The position numbers and the translations under genes are program-made. Below are positions 1-15,208 of a stretch of 64,000 bases of DNA, piece after piece. This DNA is from Bailinhaonella thermotolerans. GTDB lineage: Bacteria; Actinomycetota; Actinomycetes; Streptosporangiales; Streptosporangiaceae. Numbering within the stretch: position 1 is the first letter of the stretch; the number at the start of each line of letters is the position of its first letter. The stretch lies in assembly GCF_003594875.1 (NCBI RefSeq), contig NZ_QZEY01000002.1, positions 1 to 64,000 on the forward strand, written 5' to 3'. The notes below the pieces were generated by a model. The model ran no database searches. It had not been told where the DNA came from and saw nothing but the letters and a program-made list of their open reading frames with translations.

Positions 1-95
1 CATGCACTGGCTTTTAACACACTGTTGAGTTCTCAAGAAACGCACGCTCCTCCACTCACCGCACCCGGCCACCCGGACCGGCCCGCAGAGGGCGC
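1..95 (-). other. 16S rRNA operon leader (rrn gene outside the window)
   Basis: Read on the minus strand, positions 43-1 carry a TTCTTGAGAACTCAACAG core typical of actinobacterial 16S leaders (boxA antitermination and RNase III processing region). The 16S gene itself must start to the left of base 1 and run leftward. The leader follows the promoters annotated at 102-368. Confidence 0.75.
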
Positions 96-101
96 CTCCC
101 A

Positions 102-130
102 ATCTTACCGGTTCGTCCGCTTCCTGTCAA
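102..130 (-). promoter_or_regulatory. rrn promoter, proximal
   Basis: On the minus strand a perfect -35 TTGACA (130-125), a 17-nt spacer and -10 TAAGAT (107-102). Transcription would start near 95 and run into the 16S leader. It is the best sigma-70-type promoter in the window. Confidence 0.8.
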
Positions 131-178
131 CCTGGCCGGTTCGGACTCACCAGCAACCCCTTTCGGGGCAACCCCTCA

Positions 179-207
179 AACTTACCTCTTCCTCCGCTTC
201 GCACCAA
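179..207 (-). promoter_or_regulatory. rrn promoter, middle (weaker)
   Basis: Minus-strand -35 TTGGTG (207-202), 17-nt spacer, -10 TAAGTT (184-179). It matches consensus less well than its two neighbours but has the same spacing and lies between them. Tandem promoters are usual for actinobacterial rrn operons. Confidence 0.45.
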
Positions 208-339
208 ATCAGGTGATTTGCGGCGTGAAGAGATGCCACCCTTCGGGTGACCGCAAGGTCATCCTCGGGGGGTGAGTCATCGGGGTTCCCCGGAGCTCGG
301 CTGCCTTTCGGCCTCCCGCTCGCTCCCGGGGCGAAGAGA

Positions 340-368
340 ACATTAGGCGGCCTCCGCGCTCCCGTCAA
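340..368 (-). promoter_or_regulatory. rrn promoter, distal
   Basis: Minus-strand -35 TTGACG (368-363), 17-nt spacer, -10 TAATGT (345-340). With the sites at 102 and 179 it makes a three-promoter array in the 520-bp gap between tyrS and the rrn operon. Confidence 0.7.
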
Positions 369-470
369 ACCACGGGATCGATCCACGTTTTCGCACGTCA
401 AGCCCTAGATATCGGCCCATGTCCCGCACCGGTCGCCGCTGATGTTTCCGGAATGTGATCCAACAGGACG

Positions 471-501
471 CGGCCCCCGGCGTACGAGACGCCGGGGGCC
501 G
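471..501 (-). terminator. tyrS terminator
   Basis: Hairpin with a 13-bp perfect stem (CGGCCCCCGGCGT / ACGCCGGGGGCCG) and a 5-nt loop, 20 nt beyond the tyrS stop. It separates tyrS from the rrn promoters. Confidence 0.8.
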
Positions 502-522
502 GTCGGGGAACGCGTGAGGCGG

Positions 523-1821
523 TCAGGCCACCTCGACGCCGCCCACGGAACGCTTGCCGCGCCGGAGCACGAGGTAGCGCCCGTGCAGCAGGTCATCGGC
601 CGACGGGACGAACGCCTCGTCGGTGATCTTCATGTTGTTGAGGTACGCCCCGCCCTCCTTGACGGCGCGGCGGGCCGCGGACTTGCTCTCGACCAGGCCG
701 GAGGCGGCGAGGAGGTCCACGAACGCCGGCAGCTCGCCGGCCGGGACGGTCGCCCTGGGCACCTCGGCCAGCGCCGAGCCCAGCGTGCGCTCGTCCAGCT
801 CCTCCAGGGAGCCCTGCCCGAACAGCGCCGCCGAGGCGGCCACCACCCGGTCGAGCTCCTCCTGCCCGTGCACGAGCGCGGTCAGCTCGGCCGCGAGCGC
901 CCGCTGCGCGGCGCGGGCCGCCGGGCGCTCCGCCGTGAGCTTCTCCAGCTCGGCGATCTCCTCCTGCGACTTGAACGTGAACACCTTGAGGAAGCGCACC
1001 ACGTCACGGTCGTCGGCGTTGAGCCAGTACTGGTAGAAGGCGTACGGCGAGGTGAGCGCCGGGTCGAGCCAGATCGCGCCGCCGGCGGTCTTGCCGAACT
1101 TGGTCCCGTCGGCCTTGGTGATCAGCGGGACGGTCATCGCGTGCGCGGAGGCGCCGGTCACCCGGCGGATGAGGTCCACGCCCGCGGTGATGTTGCCCCA
1201 CTGGTCGCTGCCGCCGAGCTGGAGCACGCACCCGTGCCGCCGGTGCAGCTCCAGGTAGTCGTTGGCCTGGAGGATCTGGTAGCTGAACTCGGTGTAGCTG
1301 AGGCCCTCCCCCGACAGGCGGGCCGACACGGCCTCGCGCGCCAGCATGCGGTTGACCGGGAAGTGCTTGCCCACGTCGCGCAGGAAGCCGATCGCGGTCA
1401 TCTCCGCCGTCCAGTCCAGGTTGGACACGAGCCGCGCCGACAGGTCGCCGGCGTCGAAGTCCAGGAACTTCTCGACCTGGACGCGGATCCGGCTCACCCA
1501 CTCCTCGACCACCTCGGCGGCGTTCAGCGACCGCTCGGTGGAGCGTCCGCTCGGGTCGCCGATGAGCCCGGTGGCGCCGCCGACCAGCCCGATCGGCCGA
1601 TGCCCCGCCCGCTGGAACCGCGTCAGGGTCAGCAGCGGCACCAGGTTGCCGACGTGGAGCGAGGGCGCGGTCGGGTCGAAGCCGCAATAGAGCGTGATCG
1701 GACCCTCGGCCAGCGCCGACCGCAGGGCGTCGACGTCGGTGGACTGCGCGATCAGGCCGCGCCAGGCAAGCTCATCGAGGATCTCGGTCACAGTTCTGTG
1801 CTCTCCGTCGTGATCGGACAT
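523..1821 (-). CDS. tyrS: Tyrosine--tRNA ligase
   Basis: Cytoplasmic class I aminoacyl-tRNA synthetase that charges tRNA-Tyr. The 432-residue protein shows the HIGH-type motif HVGN at residues 56-59, the KMSKS-type motif KFGKT near 230 and a C-terminal S4 RNA-binding domain containing [11 protein letters not shown]; length is normal for bacterial TyrRS. The reading frame stays open to a GTG at 1833, but ATG 1821 is preferred: a -10-like TAGGGT at 837-832 (positions 1837-1832) leaves almost no leader, so the mRNA may be nearly leaderless. It ends at a strong hairpin before the rrn promoters. The 256 bp upstream (1822-2077) hold no gene and one CCGTACGG palindrome at 1999. Confidence 0.95.
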   Translation of the reverse strand: MSDHDGEHRTVTEILDELAWRGLIAQSTDVDALRSALAEGPITLYCGFDPTAPSLHVGNLVPLLTLTRFQRAGHRPIGLVGGATGLIGDPSGRSTERSLNAAEVVEEWVSRIRVQVEKFLDFDAGDLSARLVSNLDWTAEMTAIGFLRDVGKHFPVNRMLAREAVSARLSGEGLSYTEFSYQILQANDYLELHRRHGCVLQLGGSDQWGNITAGVDLIRRVTGASAHAMTVPLITKADGTKFGKTAGGAIWLDPALTSPYAFYQYWLNADDRDVVRFLKVFTFKSQEEIAELEKLTAERPAARAAQRALAAELTALVHGQEELDRVVAASAALFGQGSLEELDERTLGSALAEVPRATVPAGELPAFVDLLAASGLVESKSAARRAVKEGGAYLNNMKITDEAFVPSADDLLHGRYLVLRRGKRSVGGVEVA

Positions 1822-2077
1822 GAACGATTGCACCCTATCGGCACCGGCGGCCCGGACCCCGGCCGCTCGGCCGCGGGCTCACCCGCCGGCCGGGCCGCGG
1901 CCACGGCCGGGACGCGGGCTCCCGCCAGCCGGGGCCGGCCCGAGGGCGCTCTGACCAGGAAACCGCACCCTCCCGGCGCCGTCCAAGCGCTTTTCCGGCC
2001 GTACGGCGGGCCGGCGCGGCCGGAACCCCGGCCGCGCCGCAGCCGTACGCCCCGCGAGATCGGGAACCGGGCGCGGG

Positions 2078-2691
2078 TCAGGAGCCGGCGGGCGAGGCGG
2101 GCGCACGCCTGCGGCGGGGCGCGTGGGACCGGTACGGGGACACCGTGGGGTCCCCGTCGATCCAGAACCGCCAGGGCGTGTCGGCCCCGGCGGACACGCC
2201 CGTGCGGGGGCCGCTGAGGATGGCGGAGGGGTCCGCCGGGTCCCCTTCCAGGACCTGGATCGGGGCCCCGGGGGCGCAGCAGTCGAGGCCGTCGTGCTCG
2301 CGGGACAGGCCCAGGGCCTTGCAGAGGCGGGCCGGGCCGCGGGCGAGGTCGCGGAAGGGGGCGATCTCGCCGCGGCGGGAGCGGGCCGCGGCCTCGCCCT
2401 CCACCACCTCGCCCGCTCTCAGCAGGACGGCCGAGGCCGTGCCGGGGCCGAGGCAGACGAGGTTGGCGCAGAAGTGCATGCCGTACGTGAAGTACACGTA
2501 GACGTGGCCGGGCGGGCCGAACATGACCGCGTTGCGGGCCGTCCTGCCCCGGTAGGCGTGCGAGGCCGGGTCGAGGGCGCCGTTGTAGGCCTCGACCTCG
2601 GTGAGGCGGATCGCCACGCCGCCGTGGGAGACGACGCGCCCGAGCAGGTCCGGCGCCACCTCGGGCGCCGGACGGTCGAAGAACGCCCGGT

Positions 2692-2710
<19 letters not shown>
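2078..2710 (-). CDS. 3-methyladenine DNA glycosylase (AAG/MPG family)
   Basis: Base-excision repair enzyme that removes alkylated purines. The 210-residue protein has the AAG-family pattern throughout: LLGR near the N-terminus, EVEAYNG with the catalytic Glu, SHAYRG, then [17 protein letters not shown]. The GTG start at 2710 overlaps the end of argH by 19 nt; the next in-frame start would delete the conserved first strand. Overlap suggests co-transcription with argH, an arrangement often seen in actinomycetes. The ribosome site is weak, so expression may depend on translational coupling. Confidence 0.88.
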
Positions 2711-4128
<1,418 letters not shown>

Positions 4129-4270
4129 CGTGTGCTCCTCCCCCTTCGTTCCGCTCATGTCGTCATGTTCCCTGTTCGGTGTGGCCCGCGTCCGCGTCGC
4201 GCCGTACGGCCGCGCGGGGCGGGCGTGACGCCGTACGCGCCGGCCCCGCCGCGCGCGGGGCGGGGACGGG

Positions 4271-4300
4271 GCCCGCGGGGACGTCGGGGTCCCCGCGGGC
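4271..4300 (-). terminator. argCJBDFR operon terminator
   Basis: Perfect 12-bp stem (GCCCGCGGGGAC at 4271-4282 and its complement at 4289-4300) with a 6-nt loop, 76 nt beyond the argR stop. It has no clear T-run, as is common at this GC content. It separates the argCJBDFR operon from argH. Confidence 0.6.
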
Positions 4301-4375
4301 GGTGCTCGCGCCGCAAACGCTACCCGAGGCGGGCGTCCCGGGCAGCGGTGATCTTGGATGGAGGCTCGGCCGGGG

Positions 4376-4891
4376 TCAGGACCCGGCGCTTCGTCTCTCG
4401 GTGAGCTTGAGCAGCGCCGCGGCGACGTCCGCGCCCCCGGCGGGGTCGCGGCTGATCACCAGGATCGTGTCGTCGCCGGCGACCGTGCCCAGGATGGAGT
4501 GCCAGTCGGCGTGGTCGATGGCCGAGGCCAGGAACTGCGCCGCCCCGGGGGGCGTGCGCACGATCACCAGGTTGGCCGAGGCCTCGGCCGAGACCAGCAG
4601 TTCCTCGGCGACGCGCCGCAGCCGCGCGCCGGGGGTCTCGCCGGTGCCGGTGCGGGCGAGCGGGATGCGCCCCCCGCCCTCACCGGGCATCGCGTAGATG
4701 AGGCTGCCGTCGTCGGCGCGCAGCTTCATCGCGCCGAGCTCGTCCAGGTCGCGCGACAGGGTGGCCTGGGTGACCTCGACGCCGCTCTCGGACAGCAACC
4801 GCGCCAGGTCGGGCTGCGACCGCACGGCGTGCCGGCTCAGCAGCTCCTTGATCTTGGCGTGCCTGGCGGCCTTCGTCAGCGGAATCGTCAT
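4376..4891 (-). CDS. argR: Arginine repressor
   Basis: Arginine-responsive hexameric repressor. The 171-residue protein has an N-terminal winged helix (residues about 8-75, with RQ-type recognition region [18 protein letters not shown]) and a C-terminal oligomerisation and arginine-binding domain containing the [12 protein letters not shown] motif. It is the last gene of the arg operon, 28 nt after argF, so it probably regulates its own operon through the palindromes at 10112-10136 upstream of argC. Confidence 0.93.
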   Translation of the reverse strand: MTIPLTKAARHAKIKELLSRHAVRSQPDLARLLSESGVEVTQATLSRDLDELGAMKLRADDGSLIYAMPGEGGGRIPLARTGTGETPGARLRRVAEELLVSAEASANLVIVRTPPGAAQFLASAIDHADWHSILGTVAGDDTILVISRDPAGGADVAAALLKLTERRSAGS

Positions 4892-4919
4892 CGATCGTCC
4901 CCAGTGCCTTCCCGTGGTG

Positions 4920-10137
<5,218 letters not shown>

Positions 10138-10211
10138 GCGGGGGATCGATCATGCATCCCGGCGGCCTGCGGCTCAGCCGGCGGACCCAGGAGGCGGGCT
10201 CAGACGCGGGG

Positions 10212-10237
10212 CCGGGCGGCGGGCCCCGGCCGCCCGG
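10212..10237 (-). terminator. Terminator-like hairpin after the tetR gene
   Basis: 9-bp stem (CCGGGCGGC / GCCGCCCGG) with an 8-nt loop, directly after the stop codon of the TetR gene at 10240. No T-run. Confidence 0.45.
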
Positions 10238-10239
10238 GG

Positions 10240-10806
10240 TCAGGGGGCGAGGGCCTTGCGCAGGGTGCGTCGGCACAGTCCGAGGGCGTCGTGCTTGGAG
10301 GCGCCGTGCTCGCGGATGTGCTGCCAGGCGGAGTACAGCAGGCTCCACAGGACCGCCTGGGCCCAGCGCGGGTCGACCTCGGGGTCGAGCGTGCCCTCGG
10401 CCTGCCCGCGGCGGACGAGCGCGAGCAGCGCCCGGTCGGCGTCGGTCTCGGCCTCCCACTCCTGCCCGGACGCGACCTGCGGCTCGTCGAAGACGAGCTG
10501 GAGGCCGTCGCCGAGCTCGAAGTACTCCTGGCAGAGCCGGTCCAGCACCTCGTCGGCGGGCCCCTCCCCCGGACGGGCCCGCTCCGTGGCCGCCCCGATC
10601 TTGTCCAGCATGTCGGCCGCGATGGCGCTCAGCAGGTCCGAGCGCTCCGGGAAGTACCGGTGCACGGTGGTGCGGCCCATGCCCGCCGCCGCGGCCACGT
10701 CCCCCAGCGACGCGGCCGGGTTCCTGGAGAGGACCGAGATGGCGGCGTCGAGGATGGCCCGCCGGGTGCGCGCCCGCGCCCCGGTCTCCGCAGCAGTCTT
10801 GCCCAT
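10240..10806 (-). CDS. TetR-family regulator of the divergent ABC exporter
   Basis: The 188-residue protein has a TetR helix-turn-helix at residues about 14-60 (RAILDAAISVLS..., GMGRTTVHRYFPERSDLL) and a variable all-helical ligand domain. It is divergent from the exporter gene, with 73 bp between start codons, the classic layout for local repression of an efflux pump. A -10-like TACCGT (10818-10813) lies exactly six nt before its ATG, so the mRNA may be leaderless. Three dyads with a 20-bp repeat lie in the shared promoter. The ligand is unknown. Confidence 0.85.
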   Translation of the reverse strand: MGKTAAETGARARTRRAILDAAISVLSRNPAASLGDVAAAAGMGRTTVHRYFPERSDLLSAIAADMLDKIGAATERARPGEGPADEVLDRLCQEYFELGDGLQLVFDEPQVASGQEWEAETDADRALLALVRRGQAEGTLDPEVDPRWAQAVLWSLLYSAWQHIREHGASKHDALGLCRRTLRKALAP

Positions 10807-10835
10807 GCCGATACGGTAGCGGGTCCCCCTTCATG

Positions 10836-10889
10836 GAACTCAGTTGACCTGAATGGAACATCGCTGTTCTACTATGGACATGACTGTTC
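10836..10889. promoter_or_regulatory. Three-repeat operator between tetR and the ABC exporter
   Basis: Three 14-bp dyads of the form GRACW-N4-TGWYC start at 10836 (GAACT/TGACC), 10856 (GAACA/TGTTC) and 10876 (GGACA/TGTTC). Each begins exactly 20 bp after the last, two helical turns, so dimers would line up on one DNA face. They cover the exporter's putative -10 TACTAT (10870-10875) and start codon. Binding by the neighbouring TetR protein is inferred. Confidence 0.6.
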
Positions 10890-12649
10890 CGAATCCTCGT
10901 TTCCCCCGGCTCGCCGTGCTGTGGTCGTTCGCGCGACCGCACCGGGGCACGCTCGCCCTCGGCCTGGTCCTCGCGCTGTTCGGGTCGGCGATGGGCCTGG
11001 CCACGCCGATGGTGACCAAGTGGATCCTGGACGCGCTCGGCTCGGGCGGCTCCATGACCGGGCCCGTCGGGGCCCTGCTCGCGCTGCTCGTCCTGGGCGT
11101 CGCGGTCGCCTACTGGCAGTGGACCCTGCTCGGGTCGCTGGGCGAGCGCGTCGTGCTGGAGGCGCGCGAGTCGATGGTGCGGCGCTTCCTGCGGGCGACG
11201 GTGCCCGCGATCACCGGCCGGCCCGCGGGCGAGCTCGTCACCCGCGTCACCTCCGACACCGTCCTCCTGCGCGAGGCCGCCACCTCCAGCGTGGTCGGGC
11301 TGGTCAACGGCGCCGTCATGCTGGTGGGCACGCTGGCCCTGATGGCCGTGCTGGACCTGGCGCTCCTCGGGACCACGGTGGCCGCGGTGATCGTCGTCAT
11401 CGTCCTGTTCGCCACGCTCATGCCCTCGATCGCCAAGGCCCAGGAGCGGGCGCAGGAGCACGTCGGCCGGCTCGGCGGCGTGCTGGAGGGCGCGCTGCGC
11501 GCGATCCGGACCGTGAAGGTCAGCCGCGCCGAGGACCGCCAGGCCGAGCGGATCCTCGCCGAGGCCCGCTCCTCCGCCGCGCACAGCGTCCGCGCCGTCC
11601 GCCGCGAGGCCATGGCCTGGAGCGTCGCCTGGACCGGCATCCAGCTCGCGATCATCGCGATCCTGGCGCTCGGGGCCTGGCGCGTGAGCACGGGATCGAT
11701 GCAGGTCTCCACCCTGATCGCGTTCCTGCTGTACGCCTTCGGCCTGATGGAGCCCATCAACGAGCTCAGCCAGAACTTCACCGCGATGCAGGCGGGCGTC
11801 GCCGCCGCCGAGCGCATCCGCGAGGTGGGCGCCCTGGAGACCGAGCCCCCCGCCGCCCCCGGCCGGTCCGGCCCGCCCGCGCCCGGGGCGTACGACGGGC
11901 CGGTGCTGGAGCTGCGGAACGTCACCGCCGCCTACGGGCCCGGCGCCGAGCCCGCTGTGCGCGGGATCGACCTGGCCGTCCCCCGCACCGGCCACCTCGC
12001 GATCGTCGGCCCGTCCGGCGCGGGCAAGACCTCGCTGTTCTCGCTCATCCTGCGGTTCCTGGAGCCGCGCGAGGGCGAGCTGCTGCTCAACGGGCGGCCG
12101 TACCGGGAGTACGGCCACGCCGAGACGCGGGCACATCTGGCATACGTGGAGCAGGACACCCCGGTCGTGCCCGGGACGATCCGCGACAACCTGCTCTTCT
12201 CCCACCCGGAGGCGACCGAGGAGGAGGTGCGGCGGGTGCTCGCCGAGGTGCGCCTGGACAGCAAGATCGACGCGCTGGAGGACGGGCTGGACACCCCGCT
12301 GTCGTCGGCGTCGGTCTCCGGCGGCGAACGCCAGCGGATCGCGCTCGCCCGCGCCCTGCTGCGCACCCCGGACGTGCTGCTCCTGGACGAGGCCACCGCC
12401 CAGCTCGACGGGCTGACCGAGGCCGCGGTCCACGACTGCGTCCGGACCCGCTCGGCCGCCGGCGCGGTGGTCACGATCGCCCACCGCCTGTCCACGGTGA
12501 TCGACGCCGACCTGATCCTGGTCATGGAGGACGGCCGGATCCGCGCCCGGGGCACGCACGAGGACCTGCTGTCCCGCGACGCCCTCTACCGCGAGCTCGT
12601 CGAGGCCCTCCGCATCGCCGAGGCCGCCCCGGCGCCGGCCGCCCGCTGA
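10880..12649 (+). CDS. ABC exporter half-transporter (MsbA/LmrA type)
   Basis: The 589-residue protein fuses an N-terminal six-helix type I exporter membrane domain (about residues 10-300) to a C-terminal ATPase. The ATPase shows Walker A GPSGAGKTSL, signature VSGGERQRIALARALL, Walker B LLLDEATAQ and the H-loop IAHRLST, so it should be active as a homodimer. The frame opens at ATG 10853, but the -10 TACTAT at 10870-10875 and lack of a ribosome site favour ATG 10880 on a leaderless mRNA. A drug or lipid efflux role under the divergent TetR is likely; the substrate cannot be told. Confidence 0.85.
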   Translation: MTVPNPRFPRLAVLWSFARPHRGTLALGLVLALFGSAMGLATPMVTKWILDALGSGGSMTGPVGALLALLVLGVAVAYWQWTLLGSLGERVVLEARESMVRRFLRATVPAITGRPAGELVTRVTSDTVLLREAATSSVVGLVNGAVMLVGTLALMAVLDLALLGTTVAAVIVVIVLFATLMPSIAKAQERAQEHVGRLGGVLEGALRAIRTVKVSRAEDRQAERILAEARSSAAHSVRAVRREAMAWSVAWTGIQLAIIAILALGAWRVSTGSMQVSTLIAFLLYAFGLMEPINELSQNFTAMQAGVAAAERIREVGALETEPPAAPGRSGPPAPGAYDGPVLELRNVTAAYGPGAEPAVRGIDLAVPRTGHLAIVGPSGAGKTSLFSLILRFLEPREGELLLNGRPYREYGHAETRAHLAYVEQDTPVVPGTIRDNLLFSHPEATEEEVRRVLAEVRLDSKIDALEDGLDTPLSSASVSGGERQRIALARALLRTPDVLLLDEATAQLDGLTEAAVHDCVRTRSAAGAVVTIAHRLSTVIDADLILVMEDGRIRARGTHEDLLSRDALYRELVEALRIAEAAPAPAAR

Positions 12650-12752
12650 CCCGCCGGCCGTACGGCGGACGCCCCCGGGCGCACGCCGTACGCCTGAGGG
12701 GGCGCGGGTGATCGGTCCGGGGCGGGGGCGGTCCGGCCGGGGGCGGGGGCGG

Positions 12753-13349
12753 TCAGCCCCCGGCGGGCGGCCGGTCGCGCAGCCAGCGCTCGAAGCCGGC
12801 GGGGGTGCGCACGCCGTGGTCGAGGACCGCGGTGTAGACGTCCACGCTCCGCACGGCCTGGCCGTACTCGGGCCGCCGCGCCCACTCGTCCTTGATCAGC
12901 AGGATGGCCGCGCGAGCCTCCGGGGTGAGCCTCGGGGGCAGCTCGCGCACGTGGGCGAGGTCGGGCTGGCGCTCCGGCTCGTCCACGAACCAGATGTCGA
13001 GCCGCCACTCCTCCCCCGCCGGCCCCCGGCAGCCCACGCCGAGATAGATCCCGTCGGGGTAGGCGGGGTCGGTGTTCCACTCCCCGGTGTCGTTGCGGAA
13101 GTCCACGCGCCGGGTCCACGGGTGCGCCGCGATCGCCGCCCCGGCCCGGGCGACGGCGGCGACGTCCAGCTCCGGGCAGACCACGGTCAGGTCCAGGTCG
13201 CGCCACACCATCAGGCCCAGCGCCGCGCTGCCGACCCGCACCACCTCGCCGAACGGCGCCAGCCGCTCCGCCAGCCCCAGCCCCTCGAAGACGGCCTCCG
13301 CCTCGGCCCGCAGCTCCTCCTGCCGTCGCAGCAGCTCCTCGATCCCCAT
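12753..13349 (-). CDS. Nucleotidyltransferase-fold protein
   Basis: The 198-residue protein has a polymerase-beta-like core, VGSAALGLMVWRDLDLTVVC (G-S followed by a D-x-D metal pair), and later IWFVDEPERQ, resembling small standalone nucleotidyltransferases such as aminoglycoside-adenylylating relatives. Substrate unknown. ATG 13349 is chosen because GGGAGGA lies seven nt upstream; the frame stays open to 13382. It sits alone between a convergent ABC exporter and a kinase gene. Confidence 0.65.
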   Translation of the reverse strand: MGIEELLRRQEELRAEAEAVFEGLGLAERLAPFGEVVRVGSAALGLMVWRDLDLTVVCPELDVAAVARAGAAIAAHPWTRRVDFRNDTGEWNTDPAYPDGIYLGVGCRGPAGEEWRLDIWFVDEPERQPDLAHVRELPPRLTPEARAAILLIKDEWARRPEYGQAVRSVDVYTAVLDHGVRTPAGFERWLRDRPPAGG

Positions 13350-13450
13350 GATCCGATCCTCCCGCATCCCGCCACCGCGCACGCCCGCGCGCCCGCCGTG
13401 GGGCGCGGCACGCCGGATCCCCGGGACCGCGCCGCCGCGCGGAGGAGCGG

Positions 13451-14590
13451 TCAGGCGAAGCCGAGGCGGGACAGCTCCTCGGCGAGGGCGGCCAGGAAGG
13501 CGTCCACCTCGGGCCCGGCGTAGGCCACCTCGAACGTGCCGCGCGGCAGGGCGGCGGCGGCCAGCCCGTCGCCGTTCACCGGGGCCGGGGACACGCCGCG
13601 CAGCGTCTCGATGACCCGGCGGCGCAGGTCGTCCACGGCGTCGGCGCGGTACCCCCGCCCGCCGTACACGACCGGGAACTGGGCGATCTCGACGCGGCGG
13701 ATGAGCACGCGGACCAGCCGCGAGACGCCGGGGCTCTCGCGCGGGGCCGGCTCGGGGCGGGGCGGGCGGCCGCCCGCGCGCAGCAGCGCGTCGCGGAACC
13801 CGGCGGCGTCGCGCGGCCGGTCCTCCACGTCGCTCGCCAGGGCCCCGCGCAGCACCCGCATCAGCGGCTCGGGCACTCCGGGCAGATCGGGCACCGGCAG
13901 CCGGAACAGCCGCGTCATCTCGGTCACCCAGCCGTACGGCCCCTGGCCCCGGTCCCTGGGGACGCGCGGGGGCTCCCCCGACAGCAGCGCGTACAGCGAG
14001 GCGGCCAGCGAGTAGACGTCGCTGGCGGCGGTCGGCTCGCGGCCGAAGAACACCTCCGGCGCGGCGAACTCCGGGGTCATGACGTTGAGCGTCGCGGTGA
14101 TCTCACGCCCCGGGCCGTACGGCGTGGCGATGCCGAAGTCGGCCAGGGCGACCCCGCCGTACTCGGTGCGCAGCAGGTTGTCGGGCTTGACGTCACGGTG
14201 CAGCACCCCGCGCTCGTGCGCGGCGGTCAGCGCCCCGGCGATCTGCACGCCGACGTCGCGCACCTCCCCGGCGCGCAGCGGACCGGCCGCGCGCAGCCGC
14301 TCCCCCAGCGACCCGCCCGGGCAGAGCTGCATCACGAGGTACGGCCGGCCGCCCTCGATCCAGCCCGCGTCGTAGACCCCGACCACGGCCGGGTGCCCGG
14401 CGAGCAGCCCGGCGGCGGCCACCTCGCGCTCGAACCGCCGCCGGTCGCGCTCGTCGCGCATGGGGAAATGCCCGACCTTGACCGCGACCTCGCGCCCCAC
14501 CGACTGCTGCCAGGCCCGGTATACGACCGCGTTTCCGCCGCGCCCCAGCACTTCGAGGACGTCATATCCGGCCAGGGAGAAATCCGCCAT
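13451..14590 (-). CDS. Soluble Ser/Thr protein kinase with C-terminal DivIVA-like motifs
   Basis: The 379-residue protein begins with a complete Hanks-type kinase domain (about 5-270): Gly loop GRGGNAVVYRA, VAVKV lysine, catalytic HRDVKPDN, DFGIA and APEV. There is no membrane segment, unlike PknB. The last 90 residues contain RGYRADAVDDLRRRVIETL and FEVAYAGPEVDAFLAALAEE, which look like the short RGY-xx-VDAFL repeats of DivIVA-domain proteins. That suggests coupling to a polar or septal scaffold, but this is inference. The start ATG 14590 follows a G-rich ribosome site. It faces a 1.1-kb non-coding region with direct repeats in its promoter. Confidence 0.85.
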   Translation of the reverse strand: MADFSLAGYDVLEVLGRGGNAVVYRAWQQSVGREVAVKVGHFPMRDERDRRRFEREVAAAGLLAGHPAVVGVYDAGWIEGGRPYLVMQLCPGGSLGERLRAAGPLRAGEVRDVGVQIAGALTAAHERGVLHRDVKPDNLLRTEYGGVALADFGIATPYGPGREITATLNVMTPEFAAPEVFFGREPTAASDVYSLAASLYALLSGEPPRVPRDRGQGPYGWVTEMTRLFRLPVPDLPGVPEPLMRVLRGALASDVEDRPRDAAGFRDALLRAGGRPPRPEPAPRESPGVSRLVRVLIRRVEIAQFPVVYGGRGYRADAVDDLRRRVIETLRGVSPAPVNGDGLAAAALPRGTFEVAYAGPEVDAFLAALAEELSRLGFA

Positions 14591-14701
14591 CCCACCCCCG
14601 CCCCCAGGACTCCTGACGTGCAGTGATTTTTTGTACCACAGCGACCCGCCGCCTCGACCAAGGAAAGGGACATCTCCCGTTTCCGGCCCCGCCGCGGCCA
14701 C

Positions 14702-14767
14702 CCGAAATCCCCGCCCGCGAAATCCGAAATCCCCGCCTTCCCAATTCCCCCACCGAAATACCCCCGC
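14702..14767 (-). repeat. Direct repeats in the kinase upstream region
   Basis: The 14-mer CCGAAATCCCCGCC occurs exactly at 14702 and 14724, 22 bp apart (about two turns), and a degenerate copy begins at 14753. They lie 110-175 bp upstream of the kinase start and could be regulator sites. No regulator is adjacent. Confidence 0.5.
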
Positions 14768-14798
14768 TCCCCCTCCACCCCGCCTCTCCCCCTCATCC

Positions 14799-14844
14799 TG
14801 ATCATGCGGTTTCACTCACACCCGTGCGCAAAACCGCAAGATCA
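14799..14844. repeat. Long hairpin repeat, copy 1 (diverged)
   Basis: Imperfect inverted repeat: left arm TGATCATGCGGTTT, right arm AAACCGCAAGATCA, with partly paired interior. It is the shortest and most diverged of three related hairpins (see 14917 and 15209). Confidence 0.75.
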
Positions 14845-14916
14845 CCCCGAGACCCGGACGCCCCCGCCCCCGCGCCACGGCCCACCACTCTCTCGCCCGG
14901 GGCCGCCTCCCTCGCC

Positions 14917-14965
14917 GTGATCATGCAGTTTCAAGCACACCCTGTGCGCGAAACCGCAAGATCAC
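14917..14965. repeat. Long hairpin repeat, copy 2
   Basis: 49-bp inverted repeat with 23-nt arms: outer GTGATC/GATCAC, inner GCAGTTT paired with AAACCGC, and a 3-nt loop after CACA/TGTG. Pairing extends outward (CTCGC upstream, GCGAG downstream). Copy 3 shares both the hairpin and about 50 bp of upstream flank. Confidence 0.85.
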
Positions 14966-14992
14966 CGCGAGGTCCGGACCCGAGGGAGACTC

Positions 14993-15034
14993 GCGCCCGC
15001 CAGAGTGCGCCCGCCAGAGTGCGCCCGCCAGAGT
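14993..15034. repeat. 14-bp tandem repeat, three units
   Basis: Three exact copies of GCGCCCGCCAGAGT, followed by a degenerate copy. It lies between hairpin copies 2 and 3 and overlaps no supported gene. Confidence 0.85.
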
Positions 15035-15208
15035 GCGCCCGGCGGGGAGTGCACGCGCCGGGGGACGGCGACGGGCGGGAGTGCGCATGCCGAGGGACGG
15101 GCGCGAGGGCGATTCGGTCACTGATGCACGCCGCACGACCGCCGCTCACGTTCCAACCCGCCCCCGTCCCCGCACCCCACCACTCTCGCCCGGGCCCCCG
15201 CCCTCGCG

